Origin: CAYSND01 sp964642235
GTDB taxonomy: Bacteria > Bacteroidota > Bacteroidia > Bacteroidales > UBA932
Direction: 5' to 3'
NCBI GenBank assembly: GCA_964642235.1
Contig: CAZXOP010000018.1
Coordinates: 1 to 23,622 of the forward strand
Length of the DNA: 23,622 bases
In this document: piece after piece, positions 16,850 to 23,622 of the stretch
Numbering within the stretch: position 1 is the first letter of the stretch
Layout of the letters: each line of letters opens with the position of its first letter
Position numbers and translations under genes: made by a program
The notes under the pieces: model-generated
What the model was told of the DNA's origin: nothing
Seen by the model: only the letters and a program-made list of their open reading frames with translations
Database searches by the model: none

Positions 16850-18142
16850 ATGGAAAATTTTACCCCTACAGATTATTTGCTGAAAACTTATGCTACTAAT
16901 CGAGTTTATAAGGATACAGGTTGGCTATTGACTGACCCTGAATATGATAAACCTTCACTCATTAGAGCAATTTACGATAAGAAGCAGCTTAACCTCAGAG
17001 GTGACAACTTTGGAATTTATAAATTTGCAGACTGGATGCCTATAAACAGGATATTAGAGGGATCTTCTGCTCCGGTTACATATAGAAGCGAGAAGTTAGC
17101 CGCTCAAATCGGATTAGATAATCTATATATAACATTTTCAGGGTATTGGCCAGAAAGAGGTGCCTTTATGAAGACCTGCTCTTTCAAAGAGTGTGAGGCG
17201 TATAGTGTCTGTGCAAGGCTTCCACAAGAGAATAAAAGGATTCTTGTCGTGGCTTCAGCCGGGAATACTGCAAGGGCTTTTGCTCAGGTCTGCTCGGACA
17301 ATAATATTCCATTACTCCTCTCCGTACCTGCGGACAATATTGATGCACTTTGGTTTGAAAAACCACTTAATGAATGTGTTAAAATAATTTCGACCCCTAA
17401 TGGGACTGATTATTTTGATGCTATTCATCTTGCATCTATAGTAATAACCTCTCCTCGATTTATAGATGAGGGGGGGGCGAAAAATGTGGCTCGCCGTGAC
17501 GGAATGTCCACTACCCTACTCTCTGCTGCTACTCATATCGGAAGGATACCTGATTACTATTTTCAGGCTGTTGGGAGTGGGACGGGAACCATCGCAGCTT
17601 GGGAGGCAAATCTACGCCTTATCGAGGATGGTCGATTCGGAAGTCATAAAATGAAATTGATTCCATCTCAAAACCTCCCTTTTACCCCTATGTATGATGC
17701 TTGGAAAGTTGGAAGTCGAGCTCTGCTTGAAGGGGATGATGAGGAGCTCAGGAAGTTGGCATTACAGATAGATGCTAAGGTTTTATCAAATCGCAGACCT
17801 CCATATTCAATACCCGGTGGACTATATGATGCAATAAAAGATAGTGAAGGTGATATGGAAGTCGCAAATAATTCCGATATTTGCAGAATGTCTGAGCTAT
17901 TTGAGAAATTTGAGGGTATAGATATTCATCCTGCAGCGGCGATTGCATTATCAAGCGTGATTAATTCGCTAAAATCGGGCAAAATAGAGAAGAAGGGAGT
18001 GGTAATGCTAAATGTTACAGGTGGGGGTGAAAAGATGTTCAAAAGGGATAAAAACCTGTTTTATGCTAAGCCTCATATTATTTTTGACACTGCTTCGGAC
18101 AAGGAAATGATTGTTAAAAGAACTGAAGCTTTATTTGATTAA
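16850..18142 (+). CDS. Cysteate synthase-like PLP enzyme (threonine synthase fold)
   Basis: A 430-residue fold-type II PLP enzyme. It matches what I know of Methanosarcina cysteate synthase, which converts O-phosphoserine and sulfite to L-cysteate for coenzyme M. Visible family features are YRSEKLAAQIGLDNL, FSGYWPERGAFMKTCSFKECEA with the probable PLP lysine K113, VVASAGNTARAFA (132-144), GGAKNVARRDGMSTT, and the phosphate-cup AVGSGTGTIAAWEA. The N-terminus and the YWPERGAFMKTCSFKECEA pattern differ from true threonine synthase, which has a SFKDR-type motif. In Bacteroidota, cysteate is the headgroup precursor of sulfonolipids (capnine, sulfobacin), so that is the most likely use; a coenzyme-M-like thiol is the alternative. 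The ATG follows the preceding TAG with no spacing, and the stop shares a base with the SulP start, so it belongs to the Hdr operon. Confidence 0.82.
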   Translation: MENFTPTDYLLKTYATNRVYKDTGWLLTDPEYDKPSLIRAIYDKKQLNLRGDNFGIYKFADWMPINRILEGSSAPVTYRSEKLAAQIGLDNLYITFSGYWPERGAFMKTCSFKECEAYSVCARLPQENKRILVVASAGNTARAFAQVCSDNNIPLLLSVPADNIDALWFEKPLNECVKIISTPNGTDYFDAIHLASIVITSPRFIDEGGAKNVARRDGMSTTLLSAATHIGRIPDYYFQAVGSGTGTIAAWEANLRLIEDGRFGSHKMKLIPSQNLPFTPMYDAWKVGSRALLEGDDEELRKLALQIDAKVLSNRRPPYSIPGGLYDAIKDSEGDMEVANNSDICRMSELFEKFEGIDIHPAAAIALSSVINSLKSGKIEKKGVVMLNVTGGGEKMFKRDKNLFYAKPHIIFDTASDKEMIVKRTEALFD

Positions 18143-19893
18143 TGAGACAGAGGCTAATTACCACACTTAGAAATTTAAACCTGACAGTAAATCCACCTGT
18201 AATTTTTTCATTATTTAAGAAGAAGAAATACAACAAGGAGACTTTACGCTCTGATTTGATTGCAGGGTTAATAGTGGGAATTGTTGCTTTACCGCTTGCT
18301 ATTGCTTTTGGGATAGCCTCAGGAGTAACCCCACAACAAGGTCTTATAACTGCTATTGTCGCAGGGTTCATAATTTCATTTCTAGGAGGTTCTAATTTTC
18401 TTATTGGAGGGCCGACCGGAGCCTTTATTGTTATTGTTTATGGTATAATTCAGCAATACGGTTTCGGGGGGTTGATGACTGCCACCATAATGGCCGGGAT
18501 AATGCTTGTCTTAATGGGGGTCTTCAAATTAGGTGGAATAATCAAGTTTATCCCTTACCCGATAATTGTGGGGTTCACTACCGGTATAGCCGTGGTAATT
18601 TTCTCCACTCAGCTTAAAGACTTCTTTGGTTTCCCTGTTGATGCCCTTCCTGCCGGATTTACCGCGCAATGGATATATTATATAAAGCATTTAGGGACGA
18701 TAAATCTTTTGGAGACGGGACTTGCTATTGCATGTCTCTCCATTATAATTCTTTGGCCTAAGACCAGTAAACTCCCGGGGTCACTTGTTGCAATTATTTT
18801 CGGTACAGTTGTCTCATTCATAATCACCTATTTCCCATCTATCCATTTAGCTACTATAGGGACTAAATTTCCCGAATTAGCAAAAGGGCTCTCTTTCCCT
18901 TCACCACAGCTCCCTGATTTGAGTTTCAATACCATTAAGAACCTCTTCTCTCCTGCTTTTACTATTGCAATGCTTTGTGCCATTGAGTCCCTTTTGGCTG
19001 CTATGGTTGCAGATGGGGTTACTGGGAAAAAACACGATTCCAATACTGAGCTTGTCGGACAAGGGGTTGCAAATATTATTACTCCTATATTCGGGGGAAT
19101 CCCTGCAACAGGGGCCATTGCCCGTACAATGACCAATATCAATAACGGAGGTAAAACCCCTATGGTGGGACTTATACACGCTGTGGTGCTGCTATTGATA
19201 TACCTCTTCCTTATGCCTTATGCGGTCTATATTCCCCTCTCCTGTCTTGCGGCGGTGTTGGTTATGGTAGCATATAACATGTCGGAGTGGAGGACATTCA
19301 AACAGCTCCTTAAAGGGGAGCGAGGAGATGTGGCAGTACTCCTTATTACATTCTTCTTAACTGTTCTAATAGACCTTACTGTGGCTATACAAGTTGGGCT
19401 TGTTCTTGCAGTGGTATCATTTATCAAACGTGTCTCCGATACATCGGAAATTAAAATTCTAAAAGAGAATGTCATACCGGCTACCGAGGATGCTGAAAAA
19501 GCACAACTCACAGATACAGATAGAATCTCTGTTCCTAAAGGGGTGGAAATATACGAAATAGATGGTCCCTTCTTCTTTGGACTTGCATCCAAACTAGATG
19601 AGGTCGAAAGGGGGACGAGAAAGGATATTATTGTCAGAATTATCAGAATGCGAAAAGTCCCATTTATCGATTCAACAGGGATAAATCACTTAACTAACCT
19701 TGTTACCCGTTCTAAAAAGGAGGGGATAACGATAGTTCTATCAGGTGTAACTTCCAGAGTAAGAGGCTCTATGGATAAATCTGGTTTGACAAAACTCATA
19801 GGGAAAGAGAATGTCTTTCCCCATATAATCCCTGCTGTGGCTCGTGCTTCTGAAATAGTTGCAAACACACCACCAAAACCGACTAAAAAGTAG
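18142..19893 (+). CDS. SulP-family anion transporter with STAS domain
   Basis: A 583-residue SulP/SLC26 transporter. The membrane part (about 38-435) has the paired half-helix motifs ALPLAIAFGIASGVTPQQGL and GGSNFLIGGPTGAFIVIV, and FIPYPIIVGFTTGIAV; the cytoplasmic STAS domain is at about 467-575, with IRMRKVPFIDSTGINHL. The family carries sulfate, bicarbonate or dicarboxylates; the motifs look closest to the DauA/YchM branch, in which a C4-dicarboxylate is carried in E. coli, so substrate cannot be read from sequence. Placement directly after a sulfite-using enzyme (TAATG overlap) favours a sulfur oxyanion or sulfonate in this organism. It is the last gene of the operon, ending 9 bases from the etfA stop on the opposite strand. 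Confidence 0.88.
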   Translation: MRQRLITTLRNLNLTVNPPVIFSLFKKKKYNKETLRSDLIAGLIVGIVALPLAIAFGIASGVTPQQGLITAIVAGFIISFLGGSNFLIGGPTGAFIVIVYGIIQQYGFGGLMTATIMAGIMLVLMGVFKLGGIIKFIPYPIIVGFTTGIAVVIFSTQLKDFFGFPVDALPAGFTAQWIYYIKHLGTINLLETGLAIACLSIIILWPKTSKLPGSLVAIIFGTVVSFIITYFPSIHLATIGTKFPELAKGLSFPSPQLPDLSFNTIKNLFSPAFTIAMLCAIESLLAAMVADGVTGKKHDSNTELVGQGVANIITPIFGGIPATGAIARTMTNINNGGKTPMVGLIHAVVLLLIYLFLMPYAVYIPLSCLAAVLVMVAYNMSEWRTFKQLLKGERGDVAVLLITFFLTVLIDLTVAIQVGLVLAVVSFIKRVSDTSEIKILKENVIPATEDAEKAQLTDTDRISVPKGVEIYEIDGPFFFGLASKLDEVERGTRKDIIVRIIRMRKVPFIDSTGINHLTNLVTRSKKEGITIVLSGVTSRVRGSMDKSGLTKLIGKENVFPHIIPAVARASEIVANTPPKPTKK

Positions 19894-19902
19894 TATTATC
19901 TA

Positions 19903-20916
19903 CTATTCATTAGGCTCTTTACGAAGACGTTCAGTAAGGAGCGGTATGATTTGGTTTACATCTCCCACTATTCCAAGATCGGCCACCTGAAAAATAGGGG
20001 CAAATTTATCTTTGTTGATAGCAATAATATAATCTGACTCCTCCATTCCTGCAAGGTGCTGGATAGCCCCTGAGATACCAAGGGCAAAATAGAGATCCGG
20101 ACGTACAGTTTTTCCTGTCTGACCCACTTGACGATCATGACCCATAACCCCCGAATCAACGATAGCCCTGGAGGCTGAAACTTCAGCTCCAAGTAGAGAA
20201 GCAAGTTCTTTTAGCCTATCAAAACCCTCAGAACTTCCAACACCCCTACCTCCTGAAATGAGGATTTTAGCATCTGCTATGTCAACCATCCCTTTATTCT
20301 CTTTTACCGTTTCGAGAAGTTTAACCTTGAATTTACTCTCATCAAATTTTGGCTCGAAAACAACAATAGACCCCTTTCTACCACGTACCCTCTCCTTTTT
20401 CTGCATAACCCCGGGTCGGACTGTGGACATTTGGGGGCGATGGCTGGAACAGAGAATAGTAGCCATTAAATTCCCTCCAAAAGCAGGGCGGGTCATCAAT
20501 AGCTCCTTCTCTTCCGAAATATCGAGTTTGGTACAATCTGCAGTAAGCCCTGTTCCTATCCTTGCTGAGAGACGTGGAGCAAGATCACGCCCTATGGTGG
20601 TGGCTCCGAAAAGGAAAATACTAGGTCTGAATGCTATTATTACTTGGTGAATAGCCTGTGAGTACTGTTCAGTCAGATAATGTTCTAAATTTTTATGATC
20701 TACCACGATTACCTCATCGGCACCATATTCGATAAGGTGGTTAACTTTATCCGAAATATTATGCCCCACAAGTACTGCAACTAACTTCTCTCCAAGGGCT
20801 TCTGCAAGATCTCTCCCCTTCCCTAATAACTCAAGAGCAACTGATTGAATAACACCTTCTCTCTGCTCCGCGAAAACAAATACTGATTTATAAGCACTTT
20901 TATCCATTTCTTTCAT
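19903..20916 (-). CDS. etfA: Electron transfer flavoprotein subunit alpha
   Basis: This 337-residue subunit pairs with EtfB and takes electrons from acyl-CoA dehydrogenases. The N-terminal domain ends near GLTADCTKLDI (123-133), followed by TRPAFGGNLMATI (142-154). The C-terminal FAD domain shows SGGRGVGS (221-228), ASRAIVDSG, GQTGKTVRPDLYFALGISGAIQHLAGM, and DYIIAINKD, all typical of the tightly bound FAD site. The ATG at 20916 is nine bases after the etfB stop; a second in-frame ATG lies three codons inside. It is the final gene of the thiolase-Bcd-EtfBA operon, converging with sulP. Confidence 0.96.
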   Translation of the reverse strand: MKEMDKSAYKSVFVFAEQREGVIQSVALELLGKGRDLAEALGEKLVAVLVGHNISDKVNHLIEYGADEVIVVDHKNLEHYLTEQYSQAIHQVIIAFRPSIFLFGATTIGRDLAPRLSARIGTGLTADCTKLDISEEKELLMTRPAFGGNLMATILCSSHRPQMSTVRPGVMQKKERVRGRKGSIVVFEPKFDESKFKVKLLETVKENKGMVDIADAKILISGGRGVGSSEGFDRLKELASLLGAEVSASRAIVDSGVMGHDRQVGQTGKTVRPDLYFALGISGAIQHLAGMEESDYIIAINKDKFAPIFQVADLGIVGDVNQIIPLLTERLRKEPNE

Positions 20917-20925
20917 TTTTAGGTG

Positions 20926-21708
20926 TTAAATAATATATTTCTCTTTAAGTTTGGAAACAATAATCCCAACAGCTTCATCACTATCTACTTCATATACCTC
21001 CCCTGACTGTTTAGTCGATTTGGCAAAAGCTTTTAGAACTTTAGTAGGTGACCCTTTAAGACCAAGAAGTGACTCTTCTACATCAATTTTATCTGCTCCC
21101 CAGACCTCTACTTTTTTATTGTATGCCTCGACTATACCGGCAACACTCATATAACGTGCTTTATTGGCAGATGCCAGAACGGTAAGAAGACAAGGAGCAT
21201 CTACCTGTAGTAAATTATACCCCTCTTCTGTCTCCTTTTTAACAACAAGAGTCTTCTTGTTCTTAAATTTAACATCGGTGACATAAGTTATTTGAGGAAT
21301 CCCTAGAAGTTCTGCGATTTGAGGTCCCACCTGCGCAGTATCCCCATCAATGGCTTGTCTTCCTGTGATTATAATATCCCACTTAAAGGTTCTTAATGCG
21401 CCCGAAATGGCTGATGAGGTGGCAAGAGTATCAGCTCCCGCAAATTTCTTATCAGACAATAAAATAGTGCGATCAACTCCCATTGCAAAAGCCTCTCTGA
21501 GCATAACATCTGCCTGCATAGGTCCCATAGAGACCACAGTAATATGAGCACCATAGAGGTCTTTTAGGCGAAGAGCCATCTCAAGTCCCCCTTTATCATC
21601 AGGGTTCATAATGCTTGGAACCCCCTCACGAATAAGTGTGCCGGTTACAGGATTTATCTTAATCTCGGTGGTATCCGGAACTTGTTTTATACATACTACA
21701 ACTCTCAT
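20926..21708 (-). CDS. etfB: Electron transfer flavoprotein subunit beta
   Basis: A 260-residue EtfB from the ATG at 21708; a TTG two codons upstream (21714) could give 262. It starts MRVVVCIKQVPDT, with MNPDDKGGLEMAL (34-46) and TGRQAIDGDTAQVGPQ (115-130). The last motif is what clostridial/Acidaminococcus-type Etf, including electron-bifurcating ones, carry, so the complex may use NADH to drive crotonyl-CoA reduction with ferredoxin reduction. This is inferred from motif resemblance only. It lies between the acyl-CoA dehydrogenase and etfA, 9-10 bp from each. Confidence 0.95.
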   Translation of the reverse strand: MRVVVCIKQVPDTTEIKINPVTGTLIREGVPSIMNPDDKGGLEMALRLKDLYGAHITVVSMGPMQADVMLREAFAMGVDRTILLSDKKFAGADTLATSSAISGALRTFKWDIIITGRQAIDGDTAQVGPQIAELLGIPQITYVTDVKFKNKKTLVVKKETEEGYNLLQVDAPCLLTVLASANKARYMSVAGIVEAYNKKVEVWGADKIDVEESLLGLKGSPTKVLKAFAKSTKQSGEVYEVDSDEAVGIIVSKLKEKYII

Positions 21709-21717
21709 AATCAAGAT

Positions 21718-22857
21718 CTATTTAAACAATTTTGCGGCTATCACCATCTTTTGAACTTCTGATGTGCCTTCATATATTTCGGTAATCTTAGCATCTCGCA
21801 TCATCCTTTCAACAGGATATTCGCGTGTATAACCATATCCGCCATGGAATTGAACTGCTTTGGTGGTAACCTCCATTGCTGTTTCAGCAGCAAACAACTT
21901 TGCCATTGCAGCATCAGTGGAGTAAGGTACCCCTTGATCTTTATTAAAAGCGGCCTTACGAACCAAAAGACGTGAAGCTTCCACTTTTGTCTGAAGATCT
22001 GCCATTTGGAACTGAGTATTTTGGAATTGAGAGATAGCTTTACCAAATTGTTTTCTCTCTTTGGTATATTTAACAGTTTCATCCATAGCACCTTGAGCAA
22101 TACCAAGTGCCTGTGCAGCGATTCCTATTCTCCCTCCGTCAAGGGTTTTCATAGCAATAGGGAACCCTCCCCCAACTTTACCCAAAAGGTTTCCTTTTGG
22201 GATTCTGCAATTTGTAAAAATAAGCTCAGCAGTCGAAGAACCACGTATTCCAAGTTTAAGCTCCTCTTTTCCAACCTCGAATCCGGGAGTACCCGACTCC
22301 ACAATAAAGGCTGAAATACCCCTATTCCCCTGCGACTTATCGGTCATTGCAATAATAATATAGACATGAGCACGACCGGCATTTGTAATAAAAATTTTAC
22401 TCCCGTTAAGAACCCACTCCTCTCCGTCAAGGAGGGCTGTGGTCTGCTGTGAGGAGGAGTCTGTACCTGCATTAGGTTCAGTAAGACCAAAAGCTCCAAT
22501 CCACTCCCCTGAAGTGAGCTTAGGGAGGTATCTCCTCTTCTGCTCCTCATTTCCAAACTCTAAAATTGGGACAACGCAGAGAGAGGTATGAGCGGAAACA
22601 ATAAGTCCCGTGGTAGCACATGCTCTTGAGAGCTCTTCTATAGCAATGGAATACATTATATTATCCCCTCCTGCACCTCCGTACTCCGTGGGGATAGGAA
22701 TCCCCATAATTCCGAGTTTTGCCATTTTTTCAACACTCTCTAAAGGAAACCTCTCTTGAGCATCTATCTCTGCGGCAATAGGTTTTATCTCCTTTTCGGC
22801 GAACTCCCTTATCATCTGCCGAAAAAGTTCCTGAGTTTTAGTTAAATTGAAATTCAT
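21718..22857 (-). CDS. Short-chain acyl-CoA dehydrogenase (butyryl-CoA dehydrogenase-like)
   Basis: A 379-residue acyl-CoA dehydrogenase. It begins MNFNLTKTQELFRQMIREFA and shows the FAD/substrate motifs GAFGLTEPNAGTDSS and WVLNGSKIFITNAGRA, LGIRGSSTAELIF, and FGKAISQFQNTQFQMADL. The catalytic base is E363 in IYEGTSEVQ near the C-terminus, matching the position in short- and medium-chain enzymes. Length and motifs fit butyryl-CoA dehydrogenase. Flanked by thiolase (7-bp gap) and etfBA, it most likely interconverts crotonyl-CoA and butyryl-CoA. The hydratase (crt) and hydroxybutyryl-CoA dehydrogenase (hbd) are not in the window. Confidence 0.93.
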   Translation of the reverse strand: MNFNLTKTQELFRQMIREFAEKEIKPIAAEIDAQERFPLESVEKMAKLGIMGIPIPTEYGGAGGDNIMYSIAIEELSRACATTGLIVSAHTSLCVVPILEFGNEEQKRRYLPKLTSGEWIGAFGLTEPNAGTDSSSQQTTALLDGEEWVLNGSKIFITNAGRAHVYIIIAMTDKSQGNRGISAFIVESGTPGFEVGKEELKLGIRGSSTAELIFTNCRIPKGNLLGKVGGGFPIAMKTLDGGRIGIAAQALGIAQGAMDETVKYTKERKQFGKAISQFQNTQFQMADLQTKVEASRLLVRKAAFNKDQGVPYSTDAAMAKLFAAETAMEVTTKAVQFHGGYGYTREYPVERMMRDAKITEIYEGTSEVQKMVIAAKLFK

Positions 22858-22864
22858 TATTGAA

Positions 22865-23622
22865 CTAGATACTTTTGATGATTATTGCAGTCCCCATACC
22901 ACCGCCGATGCAGAGTGATGCAAGACCTATTTTCTTATTGTTCTTCTTTAGAGAATGAACCAATGTAACCAGAATTCTATTCCCGGAGGCTCCAATCGGG
23001 TGTCCGAGGGCAATAGCCCCACCATTGATGTTTGTCCTCTCATCTATCCACTCTTTTGAAACATTGTGCTCCTGAATAAGTTCACGGATAACTCCAAGAG
23101 ACTGAGCAGCAAAAGCCTCATTAAGTTCGATCAACTCCATATCTGAGAGTTTCATATTGGCATTTTTAAGAGCTTGTCTAATGGCAGGTACAGGACCAAG
23201 ACCCATAACAGAGGGATCAACACCACCTTGACCTACAGAGATTACCTCTGCTAATGGAGTTAGCCCTAACTCTTTAACCTTATCCTCGGAGGCGAGAAGC
23301 ACAAAAGAGGCTCCATCATTAACTCCGGAGGCATTTCCGGCTGTTACTGTACCATCCTTTTTAAATGCGGGTCTAAGGGCTGCCATCTTATCAGGAGTGG
23401 ATGCACGATTTGGGTATTCGTCTTTATCAAAAACAATAGTCTCCTTCTTCGAAACAATAGATACAGGGACAATCTCAGCATCAAAAATACCTGAATCGAC
23501 AGCTTTTATAGCTTTCTGCTGAGAATTATAAGAGAATTCGTCCTGTTCCCCGCGGGTAATACCATACTTCTCGGCAATATTCTCTGCTGTAATCCCCATG
23601 TGGTATTGATTAAAAGCATCGG
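22865..23622 (-). CDS. Acetyl-CoA acetyltransferase (thiolase), 5' end outside the window
   Basis: The C-terminal part of a thiolase; the frame stays open to the window edge, upstream of the Met at 23599 (residues DAFNQYH precede it), so the true start is outside and about 140 residues are missing, including the first catalytic Cys. Visible are AGNASGVNDGA, ELNEAFAAQSL, GGAIALGHPIGASG with the catalytic His and LCIGGGMG with the second catalytic Cys. The most likely reaction is condensation of two acetyl-CoA to acetoacetyl-CoA (or its reverse), the first step of the C4 pathway. It is upstream of the acyl-CoA dehydrogenase with a 7-bp gap. Confidence 0.95.
   Translation of the reverse strand, partial: DAFNQYHMGITAENIAEKYGITRGEQDEFSYNSQQKAIKAVDSGIFDAEIVPVSIVSKKETIVFDKDEYPNRASTPDKMAALRPAFKKDGTVTAGNASGVNDGASFVLLASEDKVKELGLTPLAEVISVGQGGVDPSVMGLGPVPAIRQALKNANMKLSDMELIELNEAFAAQSLGVIRELIQEHNVSKEWIDERTNINGGAIALGHPIGASGNRILVTLVHSLKKNNKKIGLASLCIGGGMGTAIIIKSI

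Noticed and set aside
16850..18142. Threonine synthase (thrC)
   Set aside because: Same fold, but the YWPERGAFMKTCSFKECEA and GSGTGTIAAWEA motifs and the operon context fit cysteate synthase better.
18828..19179. Antisense open frames of about 90-120 residues inside sulP
   Set aside because: Low-complexity shadows of a membrane protein gene; no recognisable domain or start context. The same holds for the other antisense frames in carB, hdr, etf and thiolase genes.
19889..19904. AGTAG-TATTAT-CTACT inverted repeat between the sulP and etfA stops as a bidirectional terminator
   Set aside because: Only a 5-bp AT-rich stem without flanking T runs, and the stem is made mostly of the two opposing TAG codons; chance is likely.
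1..23622. CRISPR arrays, tRNA/rRNA genes, insertion sequences, riboswitches
   Set aside because: No regularly spaced repeats, no cloverleaf or rRNA-like sequence, no transposase or terminal inverted repeats, and leaders too short for riboswitches were seen.

Overview
The window looks like part of a Bacteroidota (probably Bacteroidales) genome, most likely a metagenome-assembled one. The evidence is: AT-rich coding sequence; Bacteroidota-type -7 promoter boxes (TAnnTTTG) with little Shine-Dalgarno; a Bacteroidota Ig-like lipoprotein with the GGPKDTIPP signature; an IspG of the class II (plant/Chlamydia/Bacteroidota) type; and a 100-N scaffold gap. Family-level placement is not possible from sequence reading alone. 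Genes are very tightly packed and no gene-free stretch exceeds 300 bases; the longest spacers are about 77 and 65 bp and each carries a promoter candidate.

Layout. (1) 1-3851, plus strand: the tail of an upstream gene (possibly the Rel/SpoT ACT domain), a BIG_5-type lipoprotein, a small outer-membrane barrel and ispG, all abutting or overlapping. (2) 3833-5203, minus strand: an NfeD/ClpP-like membrane serine protease whose 3' end overlaps ispG by 19 bp. (3) 5281-6894: a secreted C69-family dipeptidase. (4) 6929-11379: carA-carB. The N gap inside carA is an assembly artefact, because 55 identical bases flank it; collapsing them restores a complete 355-aa CarA. That CarA has lost the catalytic Cys, His and Glu of its glutaminase, while CarB looks intact. 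(5) 11445-19893: an eight-gene plus-strand operon with almost no spacing: a MarR regulator, HdrC-like, HdrB-like, HdrA-like, a second HdrC-like, a membrane cytochrome b/HdrC/HdrB fusion, a cysteate-synthase-like PLP enzyme, and a SulP transporter. A perfect 16-bp palindrome sits right after its promoter. (6) 19903-23622, minus strand: thiolase (partial), acyl-CoA dehydrogenase, etfB and etfA, a C4 (butyrate-type) acyl-CoA module that converges stop-to-stop on the operon in (5).

The most interesting region is (5). The gene order C-B-A-C-B resembles the sulfur-oxidising sHdr cluster, the last Hdr-like gene resembles the membrane Etf:menaquinone oxidoreductase (EMO/DUF224) architecture, and the operon continues without a gap into an enzyme that makes cysteate from phosphoserine and sulfite. 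My inference is a redox-regulated sulfur/thiol electron-transfer module tied to menaquinone and to sulfonate (sulfonolipid or coenzyme-M-like) synthesis. An alternative is that the membrane complex serves the neighbouring Etf/acyl-CoA dehydrogenase. The second notable item is the glutaminase-dead CarA, which implies ammonia-dependent carbamoyl phosphate synthesis.
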